64,000 nt of DNA from Entoloma clypeatum (Eukaryota > Basidiomycota > Agaricomycetes > Agaricales > Entolomataceae): contig OY751496.1 in assembly GCA_963565915.1 (NCBI GenBank), forward strand, positions 2,542,001-2,606,000, given 5' to 3'. This document shows, piece after piece, positions 10,821-21,194 of the stretch (positions are counted from its first letter, which is position 1; each line of letters starts with the position of its first letter). Under the pieces are notes generated by a model. The model worked only from the letters and a program-made list of their open reading frames with translations, was not told the DNA's origin and did not search any database. Both the position numbers and the translations under genes were made by a program.

Positions 10821-11785
10821 TCACGACTAAAGTGACCCGTTTTGTTACATCTGAAGCATCCATTGGCATTCTTGCCTTTGATGCGTGAAGTATCAATGTC
10901 CATTGTATTGGGGTCCCTTGTCGGCGGAGCAGATGCGGATGCGAGCGGAGCTGTACGCGGAGTGAATGGAATGTAGGGGCGAGGGAATACTGAGGTGCCA
11001 GGTACTCTTGATCCGACAACATTGCGGAAGGCGGAGGTGCGGGTCGGAGCAGTGGCTTTGAAGGCTTTGTTGGCAATCCTATTGTCGTCATTGACTTGTG
11101 CTGCAGAGTACCACTCATTGGGGTTGTCATCCGCAGGTCGTCCATGGGTCAGGGTGGCAATCTTGTTCTGAATGTCGGAACGGAGACCATGGCAGAATTT
11201 GAGTATGATGTTGGTATCCTCCTGATAGCCCGCTTTGTCAATGTAGTCTTTGAACTTGTCAATATAGGTCTCAACATCCCATTGACCTTGATAATAGGAT
11301 TCTCCTTCGAGGATCAGTCTCGCGTCCTGTTCCTCATTCTTCGGAGTGAACTCCGCTGTAAAGACTGCATGGAAGTCCACCCAAGTCCAATAAGACGGAG
11401 CACCGGTCCTCCGCTCCTGTCGGATAATGTGATCCACAAAGCGTGCTGCACATCCACTCTTCATGAAAGATAAAGCCCAATAAATGTTAGCGTGGTCATC
11501 TGCAAACTGTTCTGGAGCCAGCCCCATAAACAATTCACAGGAGTTTAGAAAGGTCCAGCCATTTGCGCGCGATCCATTGAAGTCCGACGGATTGGCAGGT
11601 TTTGCTCGACGCACGCCCGGATTGGCCGGAGCAAGCGGAGCAGGTGGGATAGGTGGCAGAGCTGGGGCAGGAATTGCGTTGAAGGCGAGGAGGAGTTGGT
11701 CAAGTTGAGTTGAGATATCAGCGAGAGTTTGACGTTGTTCCTGGAACTCATGCTCGAGCTGTTCAAGGCAATTGGGGTCGTCCAT
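10655..11785 (-). CDS. Gypsy-1 Gag with CCHC zinc knuckle
   Basis: 376 codons with no internal stop. A short helical N terminus and a Pro-rich linker precede a retrotransposon-gag core (about residues 85-215: Trp-Thr-Phe-Leu, Phe-Thr-Pro-Lys-Asn-Glu). A CX2CX4HX4C knuckle (Cys-Phe-Arg-Cys-Asn-Lys-Thr-Gly-His) lies near residue 308, followed by an acidic tail. It packages the element RNA in virus-like particles. The 3' end overlaps the protease frame, so a -1 shift would produce Gag-Pol. It lies directly inside the LTR at 11947-12370. The gag is open although pol is heavily mutated. Confidence 0.9.
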   Translation of the reverse strand: MDDPNCLEQLEHEFQEQRQTLADISTQLDQLLLAFNAIPAPALPPIPPAPLAPANPGVRRAKPANPSDFNGSRANGWTFLNSCELFMGLAPEQFADDHANIYWALSFMKSGCAARFVDHIIRQERRTGAPSYWTWVDFHAVFTAEFTPKNEEQDARLILEGESYYQGQWDVETYIDKFKDYIDKAGYQEDTNIILKFCHGLRSDIQNKIATLTHGRPADDNPNEWYSAAQVNDDNRIANKAFKATAPTRTSAFRNVVGSRVPGTSVFPRPYIPFTPRTAPLASASAPPTRDPNTMDIDTSRIKGKNANGCFRCNKTGHFSRECPLRFDVRFMTTEEQDEFVMEQLMVKDAAEGNSVLPTESAESEEGQENFPPHSE

Positions 11786-11946
11786 TACTATGCGCGGAGC
11801 AGAATCACCAGTTACGGAGAGGTAATTAGAAGAGCTGGAAGGGGTGTGAGATGTATCAGAGTCGGACGTGGACGAAGCTGCTCCGAAGCACAGAATCGTG
11901 ACAACGATGCAATTGGACCCGGTCCAATTAGAAGAGAACTTTTTAC
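11786..11946 (-). other. Gypsy-1 leader
   Basis: 161 bp between LTR and gag. No standard TGG-type primer-binding site is recognised next to the LTR. A near-palindrome (AATTGGACC / GGTCCAATT) at about 11920-11938 could form a hairpin close to the expected priming site. Confidence 0.5.
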
Positions 11947-12370
11947 TGTAAGGGCGACCTTACGATCCAAGACTCAAACTCAGATACTTGCAAGGGAGAT
12001 CCAAAGTTTAGATTGAGCAGTCTGATAAGTAATACAACACATACCTTGCAAGGGAGATCCAAAGAGAAAGTTCTAAGGATTCCCCTGCAAGCTAGCGAGA
12101 TAAATAGTAAAATGAGATATGAAATAAGAGATAAAACGAGATGCATGAATGATGAGCAATGATCGGGAGTAGCGATGAAGGATGAATGGAAACCAGATGA
12201 ATGATAGTACCTGCGATCCGACGTGCAGAGTAGCAGATGGGGGCGGAGTCATCGGATGCGGAGAGGTGGATAAGATGTCGGAGACAGCGGAGACAGCGGA
12301 TACAATCGGAGGACGTCGGAGATGGTGGAATAGAAAGGAAAAGTAAAAAGTGAAAGTGGTTGCCCTTACA
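11947..12370 (-). repeat. Gypsy-1 5' LTR
   Basis: 424-bp LTR on the minus strand with ends TGTAAGGGC..CCTTACA. The partner LTR is at 39515-39945 on the plus strand. The outer flank at 12371-12375 is GAACT, the reverse complement of AGTTC, which follows the partner LTR at 39946-39950. The two LTRs belong to one insertion whose halves were separated by inversion 1. Confidence 0.93.
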
Positions 12371-14178
12371 GAACTCCCATGTGTAGTGTGAGTTATGGCC
12401 ATCAACCAAAAGCACTCGCCTGCAGCCTTGTGCTTTGTCTTTTGTTTTTTTGTTGAAGTCTTCAAGCCATGCTCGTCCAATCTCACCATTTGTCCATCCT
12501 TTTTTCAAGTACCCTACTCTATGTTGGGCTTATATCAATCTACTCAGAATAGGAGGGATGCTGATCTACTCACAATGCTTCAAGTGGATTGTTCTCTGCC
12601 CATCGTGTCAGGAAAGCCTTTCCTTTGACAATTACGGCAGGAGGAATGATACTTCCATCAGCCCCAATCGTGACAATAACTGTGATGTTCTCTTGATTAC
12701 CGTCTCGCTGCTGGTATGGATCCCCCTGTCCCTTCTGACAAATGACATGTTCACGAAACCCTCCACCTGTCTGAAAACCTGTCTCGTCAGCAGCCCAAAT
12801 ACAATCTGGGTCAACATCTTTAATGGTCTCGCCAAGGAGTTTGAACCATTCCTCATGATTGGTGGGATTGACAGCATGACCCCGATTCGACTCAAGGCCT
12901 TGGGACCATGCTGTTCTCAATTTATTGTGGTGTTTTTCAATAAATCGGCTTGCCCAGTTCTGACCCACCCCACCTGTGGGAAACTTGGATCCCAGACGAG
13001 CCTGCAAAATTGTGTCAGCGTGCTCCTTCAGCCGACGGCAACTAAGAGGAAATCCCCACCGCTCGCACTAATGAATATATGATATGCAAACCTTGGCCTC
13101 TTCATTGGTAAGCCATGACTTTTCGGAATTGAACTTGCTAAGTGATTTGCCTCCCTTTACGCGATTTGCCCAGTGTTGGCTATTAAGGGGTTAATAAGGG
13201 TCACGATTTGTTCTTAAGGCTTAAAGGTTAATAAGGGTCTTAATATTAAGGGTATGTTAAGGGGTTAAAATCCCAGACTATGGTCCGTAGTCGTCACCCG
13301 AACCCTCGAGAGCACCAGCGTCAGGCTCTTCGTCTTCATGTTCTGCTGCCAGGAGCTCCATCAACAAAGCCTCACGGTCAAAAGGCCGACGGCGATGGGT
13401 TGCAGGTCGCTTGCTCTCACCCGTAAAAAGTGTAGTGAGCGAGCAGGGGAGCCATGCCCTTATACGACGCCCTCCTGATGCAAGAGCTCCCAGCTCTCGC
13501 CGCGAACATGCCCAGCCTTTTCACAAGCTATCACAAGTTAAGCTCAATTAACAGGCACACCCGGGTTACGACTAACCTGTTTTATACCAACCCTGAATCA
13601 TGTCAACGTCGGCATCCAAAGGCGGTTCAGGCTCATCAACATCGATTGGCTCGCTCGCAATGCGGTGGTGTTGAACGCAGCCCTTGCAGTAAGCTTTGAA
13701 CTGACTCGAATTTTGTTTTTCACCTTGATAAAAGAATTTCCAGAGTGGTCCCTTCGAAGGTGGCATGGTAGAATGGGATATAACGATGTACACCTTTTTT
13801 TCGAAGGTTGTCAACTTTTTTCCTACCGGGATATTATTACGTGTCGTGCTATTAAGTCTATATTAAGCCTTTACAATCTCTTCAATGCTTGTTAAGGGTT
13901 AAGTTAAGGGTGTTATTAAGCCTTAACTTAACTTAAGCCCTAAGCCTTAAGACCAACACTGGATTTGCCAAGGTATTGTGATTCAACTTCACGGTATGCC
14001 CCGTCTGCATTTGGTGCTGCACCTCAATTGCCTCACAAACTTTTCGATAACCCATTGGCCGTCTGTCTGTCTGTTTTTGCTCCTCCCAATAAAGCTCAAT
14101 AGCTTTCTCCATTACCAAATCTAGCTCCTCCACCACGATCCGCTTCTTGTATGTCTGGGACTTTGGTCGTCCAACCAT
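12371..14178 (-). pseudogene. Transposase A (Tigger/pogo-like), N-terminal two thirds
   Basis: Starts Met-Val-Gly-Arg-Pro-Lys at 14178. A helix-turn-helix region is followed by the CENP-B-like DNA-binding part (Trp-Leu-Thr-Asn-Glu-Glu near 13110; Arg-Phe-Ile-Glu-Lys-His near 12945). The DDE nuclease follows: Asp-Glu-Thr-Gly-Phe near 12790 and Leu-Leu-Val-Asp-Gly-His-Asn-Ser-His near 12400. Intron of about 61 nt near 12510-12570 (GTGAGT..TAG). A TAG interrupts the frame near 13068. A hAT derivative at 13171-13961 splits Thr-Leu-Ala-Asn. The frame ends in Trp-Glu-Phe at the Gypsy-1 LTR and continues at 39946 (+), then at 44470 (-). A is the oldest layer of this locus. Confidence 0.88.
13171..13961 (-). 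mobile_element. hAT internal-deletion derivative with BED-finger remnant
   Basis: 791 bp with terminal inverted repeats starting CAGTGTTGG and a perfect 8-bp target duplication GATTTGCC (13163-13170 and 13962-13969). Subterminal TTAAG/TTAATAAGGG motifs crowd both ends. Two coding remnants on the minus strand come from opposite ends of a hAT transposase. One is a BED-type zinc finger (Trp-Lys-Phe-Phe..Cys-Lys-Gly-Cys..His-His, 13572-13814). The other is an acidic C terminus ending at about 13278. The middle, catalytic part is missing, so it is non-autonomous. It sits inside transposase A. Confidence 0.88.
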
Positions 14179-15231
14179 CTTCGAGCTGCTCAGAATGTTG
14201 AAGAGGGAGAGATTAGAGGAATAGTGGCTCAGATGGCAAGAAGATATGGCTATGGGGAGTGATAAGGTAGCTCAAGAAACATATGATGTTAATCAAACTG
14301 GTGATTGTCTTATCAATTGAATGCCGACTACTGTGGCCATCAAAACATTGATGTTCGACGATATTCGACACGAAGTGTGATCATCATCACAGTATGTCAC
14401 ACATGTCACACAATATCTCCCCTGGAGAACAAAGATTGTCAGAGCACCAACCAATTGTTTTCCAGGCTGTAAAATCACATCATGAGGGAAGAAGATGTCC
14501 CCAGAGATTATACCAACAAAAATTGGTACATTTCTTGGGCATAGAGGACCATCAGACATGAAATCGGTCCGGCGATCCTGTGTCATGGTCTCAAGGTTGC
14601 AGCTCGCAGCAAAAAAAAAACAAGAAAAAAAAAACAGAATTGAGTGGGACTACTGGTTGACGATAGTACACGCTCTTGTTAGCTGCATGTTGGCTGCATG
14701 CCACCGAGTTGGATCAAGCACCCCTCCTGACGACGAATGTTGGACGCCTCATGCGGATGCCATCTGATCAAGGTGCATATGGTCTTCCTGTGGCGTCCTG
14801 ACAGACATGTGTTCGACATGCGTACATTTATCTACTTCCGTGCGCCCTCACATGCTCTTTTGCCTCAAGAAGTCATCCCCACGTGTTGGCACACTCTTTA
14901 CGGAACACTGCGGCGACGATCGTCACCTGAAACATATTGGTGGCGCCCCAGAACTTGTGTCTGCATCCCATGTGAGTATGTGCATCACAACGCCATGGCG
15001 ATTTGTTCTGGTTCGCCCAGACAGCACTATATAATGGGTGGGTATGTGGTCATGTTTCTTCACTCCTCAGCTGGTCTAACGAGTCCCATCCAAACCAATC
15101 AATCATCTTCACCAGGCTGTGCCTTTACGTTCTCACTTTCCTCACGAACGCCTTCATTTCCTTGTGGGTTGTCTGGTTTTTTACAACTTCATAGGCTTCA
15201 GGCTAACATACCCTTCTAGAACTCAAGTAAA
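14179..15231. other. Spacer, no convincing gene
   Basis: Contains a 97-codon minus-strand open frame (14293-14586) with hydrophobic stretches and several cysteines, which I do not recognise. The last 300 bp are the promoter and leader of the secreted repeat protein, with a TATA-like TATATAA at 15028-15034. Confidence 0.5.
15028..15034 (+). promoter_or_regulatory. TATA-like box upstream of the secreted repeat protein
   Basis: TATATAA about 200 bp before the ATG at 15232. Position and sequence fit a core promoter with a leader rich in CT. Prediction only. Confidence 0.4.
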
Positions 15232-16163
15232 ATGCGTTTCTCCACCCTCGCCGCTGTCTCAGCCGTGGCTCTCGCTAGCTCGGTCGCGGCGTAAGTCGTC
15301 CTGTCAATTTCTCAATTTATTCTACTGCTGATATTCTAATTCTTCCTAGTTACCCTACTCCGGTTAACGATTACGATCTGGCAGCACGCGGCGACGAGGA
15401 GTTTTATTTAAGGAGTCTTTTCTACGAGGAGGAGGACGAGCTCTTGGCGCGCGGAGGGACCAGTGCCGGCGAAACCACAGCCGGCGGACACCCGGCCGCC
15501 CATCCTGGCGCCAGACCCGAACCTGGCCATACCACGAGTGGACAGGCCCATACGGGCACCGGCAGACCTGAGCCTGGCCAGGTGGGCGAAACCACGGGTG
15601 GTAGGAAACCCCTGCGACAGAACACGACTGTGAAGCCTGGGGAGAAGATCGCCGTCGATCCCAAAGTGCCCGTCCCCAACCGCAAACACACCGTGGGCTT
15701 TGTCAACCCCTCCCGCCGGTCCGTCTTCTACGAAATCGAGGATGACCTCTTAGCGCGTGGAGGTACGAGTGCTGGTGAAACTACCGCCGCTGGACACACG
15801 CCGTCGCGCACCGGCGCCAGACCTGACGTTGGCCAGGTGCCAGGCGAAATCCCGGGGCACAAGGGTCCCGTCCGCCACACCACGTTACCTGGGGAAAAAA
15901 TCGATACGCACAAAAAGGCCCCCACCCGCAAGGACACCGTTGGGTTTGTCAACCCCTCCCGCCGGTCTTTCTACTACGACGACGATGACCTCGAAGTGCG
16001 AACCGGCCAAGCGGCCTCGGAGCCGGCTGAAAGGCCCGGCGCCATACCCCCTTCCAATGGACGCACCCACCGCAAGGTCGCCAGAGGCCTGGATGTCAGG
16101 GACTTGGGTGTCGAGGAGATCATGGAGATTATCACGAGGGCTTACTACGATGACTCCTACTAG
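15232..16163 (+). CDS. Secreted protein with repeats between dibasic (Kex2-like) sites
   Basis: Two exons, 15232-15290 and 15350-16163, with a 59-nt intron (GTAAGT..CTAG). 290 residues. Residues 1-20 are a classical signal peptide ending Val-Ala-Ala. There are no further membrane segments and almost no cysteine. The mature part carries repeats. An acidic block starting Ser-x-Phe-Tyr-Glu and ending Leu-Leu-Ala-Arg-Gly-Gly occurs at residue 42, again at 144, and as a degenerate Ser-Phe-Tyr-Tyr-Asp form at 226. The block Thr-Val-Gly-Phe-Val-Asn-Pro-Ser occurs twice (134-141, 216-223), each time bounded by Arg-Lys upstream and Arg-Arg downstream. Gly/Pro/Thr-rich linkers separate the blocks. The pattern resembles fungal Kex2-processed repeat proteins, which yield secreted peptides or RiPPs. 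No DUF3328-type tailoring gene is nearby, so a RiPP role is unproven. It could also be a cell-wall or effector protein. Confidence 0.8.
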
Positions 16164-16836
16164 GGGAGCGACATCGGATGTATTTTGCTTAGTGAATTTG
16201 GGTATCCTGAATGACAGACGGTGATTGGTTCTCGATTGGTATGATGATGCTAAATGGTGTCAATGAGTCCTCGCCCTAATGATTCGTCTCTTTCATTGGT
16301 CCTTAATTGGCCACCACTTGTATTTCTCCCACCATCTCAATCAATAATCCATCTGTTCGAGCCCACTGTTACCCCCTCTCAAACGTTAAGCAATCCTGGG
16401 GCGAGTTGCAGTTGCTCCGTGCTCATGGCAAAATACTAATCATTCATGACATCGCATTTCACACAAACACCATCTTTACAGAAGGCATTTCATCTGCTTT
16501 CCCAGTTCGCAACGGACTAGTTATGCGTCCGCCTTCGTTGTGAGGGCGCCCCGTTAGTCTCCTGGAAGGGAGAACCGAGTGCATCGATGAAAATATTACT
16601 TGGTAAACAAGGGAGGGGAAACAACGAGAAACGTTTAATCAATATAGCATCGAGGGATACCAGTCATGGCGAGGGAGAAAACAAAAAACTATAATGGACA
16701 AGAGGGGAGATGAAGAGTGGTTCAAGCGTGAGGTTCGTGTATGTAGTATTTGGAGACATGAGAAGGGCGTCAAAAAAAGGCGGCGATGTATTGAGAAACA
16801 AGAAACATAACCAAAAGAAGAAGAAAAGAAAAAAAA
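16164..16836. other. Intergenic, convergent 3' regions
   Basis: 3' flank between the secreted repeat gene (+) and the FHA-RING gene (-). No further gene seen. Confidence 0.6.
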
Positions 16837-18652
16837 TCACCGCTTCCTCTTCCCCCCAACCTCCACCACCCCCTCCATCCCCACCTCTACATGCCCACTC
16901 CCATCACTCGCACTCTCCACAGCCACCAAATCCAACATCACCTCATCCCCGTCCCCGTCCCCCGCACCGTCACCTCCCCCACCCCCCAAATCCGCCATCT
17001 CAACCTGACTCTCCGCCCCCTCATCATCGTCATCCACCACCAACCCCCCCGGGATCCTTCCACCTCCAGAAGCCGCATGGTGGAACGCCGAAGGAGGAGG
17101 CGGAGGCGACGCAGTCGTGATCCGCAACCCCGGACGCCCCGTCAGCGTCGTCCCCCCAATCCCATGATGAACACCACCCGAGGACGAGGACGGGGGCATG
17201 AAGTCCATCTCGACCTCCGTCTCCGCTCCGCGGTCTTCGCGCACACGAGCAGGTCTCCTCGGCCCCGGGTCGTCCTCGTCCTCTCCCTCTCTCTCACCTT
17301 CTCCCTCACCTTCTCCCTCTATATCCTCGTTCTCGCCCGACGCAGCAAGGTCCGCATCCTCGACCTCGGGCTCGACCTCGACGTCCTCCTCGAGATCCGC
17401 ATATGTCCTGCACAGAGGGCACGAGAAGGACGGGTGGTGTGTCTCGAGGTACGGGCGGATGCACTTGTAGTGGAAGGCGTGCGAGCAGGGGGCGATGAAG
17501 AGCGCTTGGCGGATTGTCACTGCGAAGAGGCCTGTAGGAGGTGGTTGGGTCAATTTTTGTTCTTTATTTGAGGAGAAAGGACGTACAGATACAGCAGTCT
17601 GGGAGCTGCGTTCTTGCGGGAATGGCGGGGGCGGTGGTTTGTTTGCTGGCGGTGTTGGGGTTGGGGAGAGCAGGTGTGGGTGTAGACGGTCCGCCGGCAG
17701 ATTTCGTGGGTACGAGGGACCGGATGTTCTTCAGTGCGTTTGTACTATCACAGATAAAACACTCAGAAAAAAAAAGCGAGGAAGATAAGAAAAAACGCCG
17801 TTACTTGAACGCATTCGGCCCCGCCTGCCACTCCCTCCCAATCTCGACCCTAATCTTGACGCTCTTGTAAATATCCTCCGCCCCACCCTGGTAATCCACC
17901 CCGAGCTGCAGAATATCGCCGTCCTTCATCTGGAAGGGCCGCGACTCCAAGTTCGCGGGGGACAGCCGCGCATGGTTGAGGAACGTGCCGCTGGAGGACT
18001 TGGTGTCCTTGATGAAGAAGCAGGGGCCGGGTTCGACCCAGATCTCTGCGTGGGCGCGGGAGACGACCTTTGAGCGGAAGGCGAGCTTGTTGGAGCCGGG
18101 GGCGTTGATGGCTGCGAGGCCGACGCCGGAGCGGTCGGTGAAGCGGCCAATGCGGATGGGGGGGTCGGCCTCGCGGATATCGCGGGCGATGACGTCGAAG
18201 CGCAGGGAGCGGCGGCCCTCGATGTGGGGGACGAGGCGTAGGCGGTGTATGGGGCCGGGGGAGGTGGTGATGGGGGTGGGGATGGCGGTGGAGCTTTGGG
18301 CGGGGGCGATGGGGGGTGGTGGGACGGGTGGGACGGTGGGGCTGGCAACGGCGCCTGCAGAGCGACGTCTGCGGAGCATGTGGGAGAGGCCGAGGCCGGT
18401 GGTGGTTGATGGTGTTGTTGTGGCTGCTGTTAGGTTGGGTGAGGTGGAGTGGGTGATGGGCGAGACGATGACTCTGCTGCGTCGGTGGGCGGCGATTGCG
18501 TTGGGGGAGGGTGGTTGGGGAGGAGAAGGGGAGAGCTCGCGGATGTGGTTATCGCTGTTGCCGTGAGATTGGGAGGTGTTCCGTGGTCTTCCACGCAGAA
18601 AGGAGCTTAAAATTGTTGTTCGCGACGGTGGCGACTCGTTTCCTGAATCCAT
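16837..18652 (-). CDS. dma1: FHA-RING E3 ubiquitin ligase of the Dma1/Chfr type
   Basis: Three exons on the minus strand: 18652-17805, 17744-17587 and 17531-16837. The introns are GT-AG (61 and 55 nt) and the frame stays open, giving 566 residues. The N terminus is Ser/Pro-rich and low complexity. An FHA domain follows at about residues 150-265, with Arg-Ile-Gly-Arg, Ser-Arg-Ala-His-Ala-Glu and Ser-Ser-Ser-Gly-Thr-Phe, the phosphothreonine-binding loops. The second splice joins Cys-Cys-Ile-Cys to Leu-Phe-Ala and so completes a RING finger (about 333-375: Cys-Ser-His-Ala-Phe-His, Cys-Pro-Leu-Cys). The last 190 residues are acidic and end in a Lys/Arg cluster. FHA followed by RING is the layout of yeast Dma1/Dma2 and S. 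pombe Dma1, which ubiquitinate septation and spindle-position regulators. The reading frame across both splices confirms this model; the long acidic tail is unusual for the yeast proteins. Confidence 0.92.
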
Positions 18653-21194
18653 TCTGACTTGCGGTGGCTGGCTGATTTCGTTTTAGTCCGAGACAAAAGG
18701 TCTGCTCGTCGTCGTGGTCGTCGTCGAGAGTGAGTGGCAAACGGCAACCGATGTGAGAGGATCAAATCAAACTTCAGGGCAACATCCGAGCCAGCCACTT
18801 ATGGTCGTCTCAACCACTGCAGGGCAGTGTACACAACGGCTCTGCAGAGCAGCTCATGACCACCACCACCATCACGGTCCACCACCACGCCAAGTCGCAC
18901 CTCTGTCTTCCTCAAACGTCGGACTTTACTACTATGTAATACCACAAACACGACTCTCGCTTGGCCTAGATTCAACGATTCATTCCTTCATCAAACAACT
19001 CTCTGCCCGAATGTCGCACTCTGATTCCGTCAATCTGCCTACGTACCAAATGACAGTCTGATTCGATTAACTGTCATATCATGTTCGTCTTCCACTCGGA
19101 TCTACATTCTGCAATCTCTACACCGCAATGCTACCAGAAAGCTCTGGTACGGGTGTCGAAGAATTAGCTGCACGGGAACGAGGGAACCACAGTGTCCACC
19201 CATAACTCCATCCTTGGTTGGTACCTATCGTCGCTGCAGTGCATTTACCCTGTCTAGGACTTCCTCTGAGTCATCCACAATGGATCTCCTGACATGTCCA
19301 CACTGCCCTGGTACTCACATCTCAGCGCCGTCTATTCCTGTTCTTACTACGGGTAACGACGGAATATCTATGTTCCCTCTCTCATACAAAATGGTTCATA
19401 CTCAACCTCGTCAAGAAAAAAAAAAAAAGCACCCTATGGCGAATACTTACAACTATCTCGTCCCACTTTGCTATATAGTAGGTGATACAGCCTTCCGAAC
19501 GGACCCTGTCAGGCTTCGCTCAAGACAGGCCCTGGGTTTCAGACATACCTGTACGAAGGGTAGCCATGCCAGGCTCATCTTCCGCTCGCTCCCTCTCTGT
19601 CTCCCAAAAGTGCTCCAAAGGTGTCGAGAACCGTGGACACTCATACGATTCAGGACACATCGTGAGCTACGAGTAACGATATACAGTTATTCGTCGCGAC
19701 ACAAAAGGAGAGGTGGCCCCACAGAGGCCTTGCCAGGGATCGAACTTGGAGCTACTGTGGGTATCAGGCGCTTACTCAGAAACGAAACCAGACACATAAC
19801 TCCTTGGTCTTCTGTCAGAATATATAACTACGCATCTGCCAGTCTCGGTCTCGGAAGTATTCGATCGAATTCGTTCGGAAACGAAAGACATGTGGTTTCC
19901 ACGAAGGCCTCGCCACCAGGGTTCGAACCTTTGCATTCAATTCTTCGGAATCAGGAAAAAAGCTCGGCAGGTTGTCACCAAAGGATGAATCCCAGTGCTG
20001 CTGGCGTTATAACGTTCTCAAAGAGGTGGGTCGTGGTGGTGTCCTTGCGAGATCTTCTCCGTCATGTTCGACGCTCTTGGGCGCTGCAGCAGCCTGGGTC
20101 GAGATCGATAACCTTCATTGAGTCTCACTGCCTTTCTCCAAACCTTCAGATTCTCTGCCACCATTCTGGGAACTAGCATACGACGAATTACGTGTTCTTG
20201 TTACAACACAGATGAACGTCGTACAATAACGAGCTATATTCTCTGTGGGAAATAAAAGGCCGCCCGAACTGTCCGAAACATAGTTTGTACAATGCACAAC
20301 CTTCCAACCCACTGCTTCCGGCGGAAGCGGTCAGGATGGTCTGCTGTCACTGACAGCGTGGAAATTTGTTTGCAAGGCGGTATAAAACAGTGAGATGATC
20401 AAGAGATGATCTATTATAGGGCACTGCCAATTGAGGTCGATGCCGAATATTTTTTATGCCCGTTCCCTCCCCGGGTGAGCAGTGGCGATCATCGCACCTC
20501 GCGTGCGTGTTGGCCGTGGGTGCACCATCCAACGCCGTGTCACACGGATACTAATGGCACGGAGACTCAAGCCGATGGCAAAGGGATGAAGCGCAGTACG
20601 TAGGGCAGCAAAACATTAATAGTATGGGTTTCAGTTCGACGCATTTGCGAAGTCGTCAATCTTACCAACTGCTGATCGATGTAAGAAGTTCAATTGCTGA
20701 TACAGTAGTAATATGCACGCCATAGGATTTGTGTGGATCCAAGGAATATCTGTCGTTCTTGTCAAGGTCACCCACGTACACTTTTAGATATGGTCAAGTG
20801 CGACACCAGCGGCGCCTGCGTGGCCACGTCAAGATTATAATCATATTGGAAGGGCGGGCCGTTGCGATTTTCTCCAAGGCTGTGCAGAGAGCCATGCGCA
20901 GACAGCGTGCGGTCACCGGTTTGCTGATGGCATCATGATCCGAGGTCGGTGATAGCCTTGCCGATTACGAACTCTTGTTCAACTGCGATGACATCTTACG
21001 TCAATCACCAGAGCAAGCGCTGCTCGAGCGCTGAACGTTGAACGTTGAACGTTTGACAGTCATGTTAACCCGTTTACCCCGTCACCAAACGGACATGTTC
21101 GACCGTATACCTCAGGTATAAAAGCCACCCCCATGGTACGAGAAAGGACCAGCTTCAGTTCCCTCTTGAACTTCAGCAGAACCTTTCCAGAGCC
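18653..21194. other. Long spacer, no convincing gene
   Basis: 2.5 kb without a recognisable gene. A 320-codon plus-strand open frame (19214-20176) has no recognisable domain and a composition like random frame. Two minus-strand sites look like tRNA T-arms (around 19733-19748 and 19917-19930), each followed by a related GGCCT..GTGG sequence. The 3' end holds the promoter of the cysteine-rich gene. Confidence 0.5.
21117..21124 (+). promoter_or_regulatory. TATA box of the cysteine-rich secreted protein gene
   Basis: TATAAAAG, 71 bp before the ATG at 21195, with a short leader starting in a CTTCAG-rich region. A clear TATA at this spacing suggests an inducible, strongly expressed gene. Confidence 0.6.

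Noticed and set aside
13190..13260. TTAAGGG-like runs resembling telomere repeats
   Set aside because: They are subterminal motifs of the hAT derivative, mirrored at its other end, and are not TTAGGG arrays.
16710..17571. Arg/Pro-rich plus-strand frames
   Set aside because: Antisense shadows of the acidic tail of the FHA-RING protein.
19214..20176. 320-codon plus-strand open frame
   Set aside because: No domain, poor coding character, includes A-runs and the tRNA-like motifs; treated as spacer.
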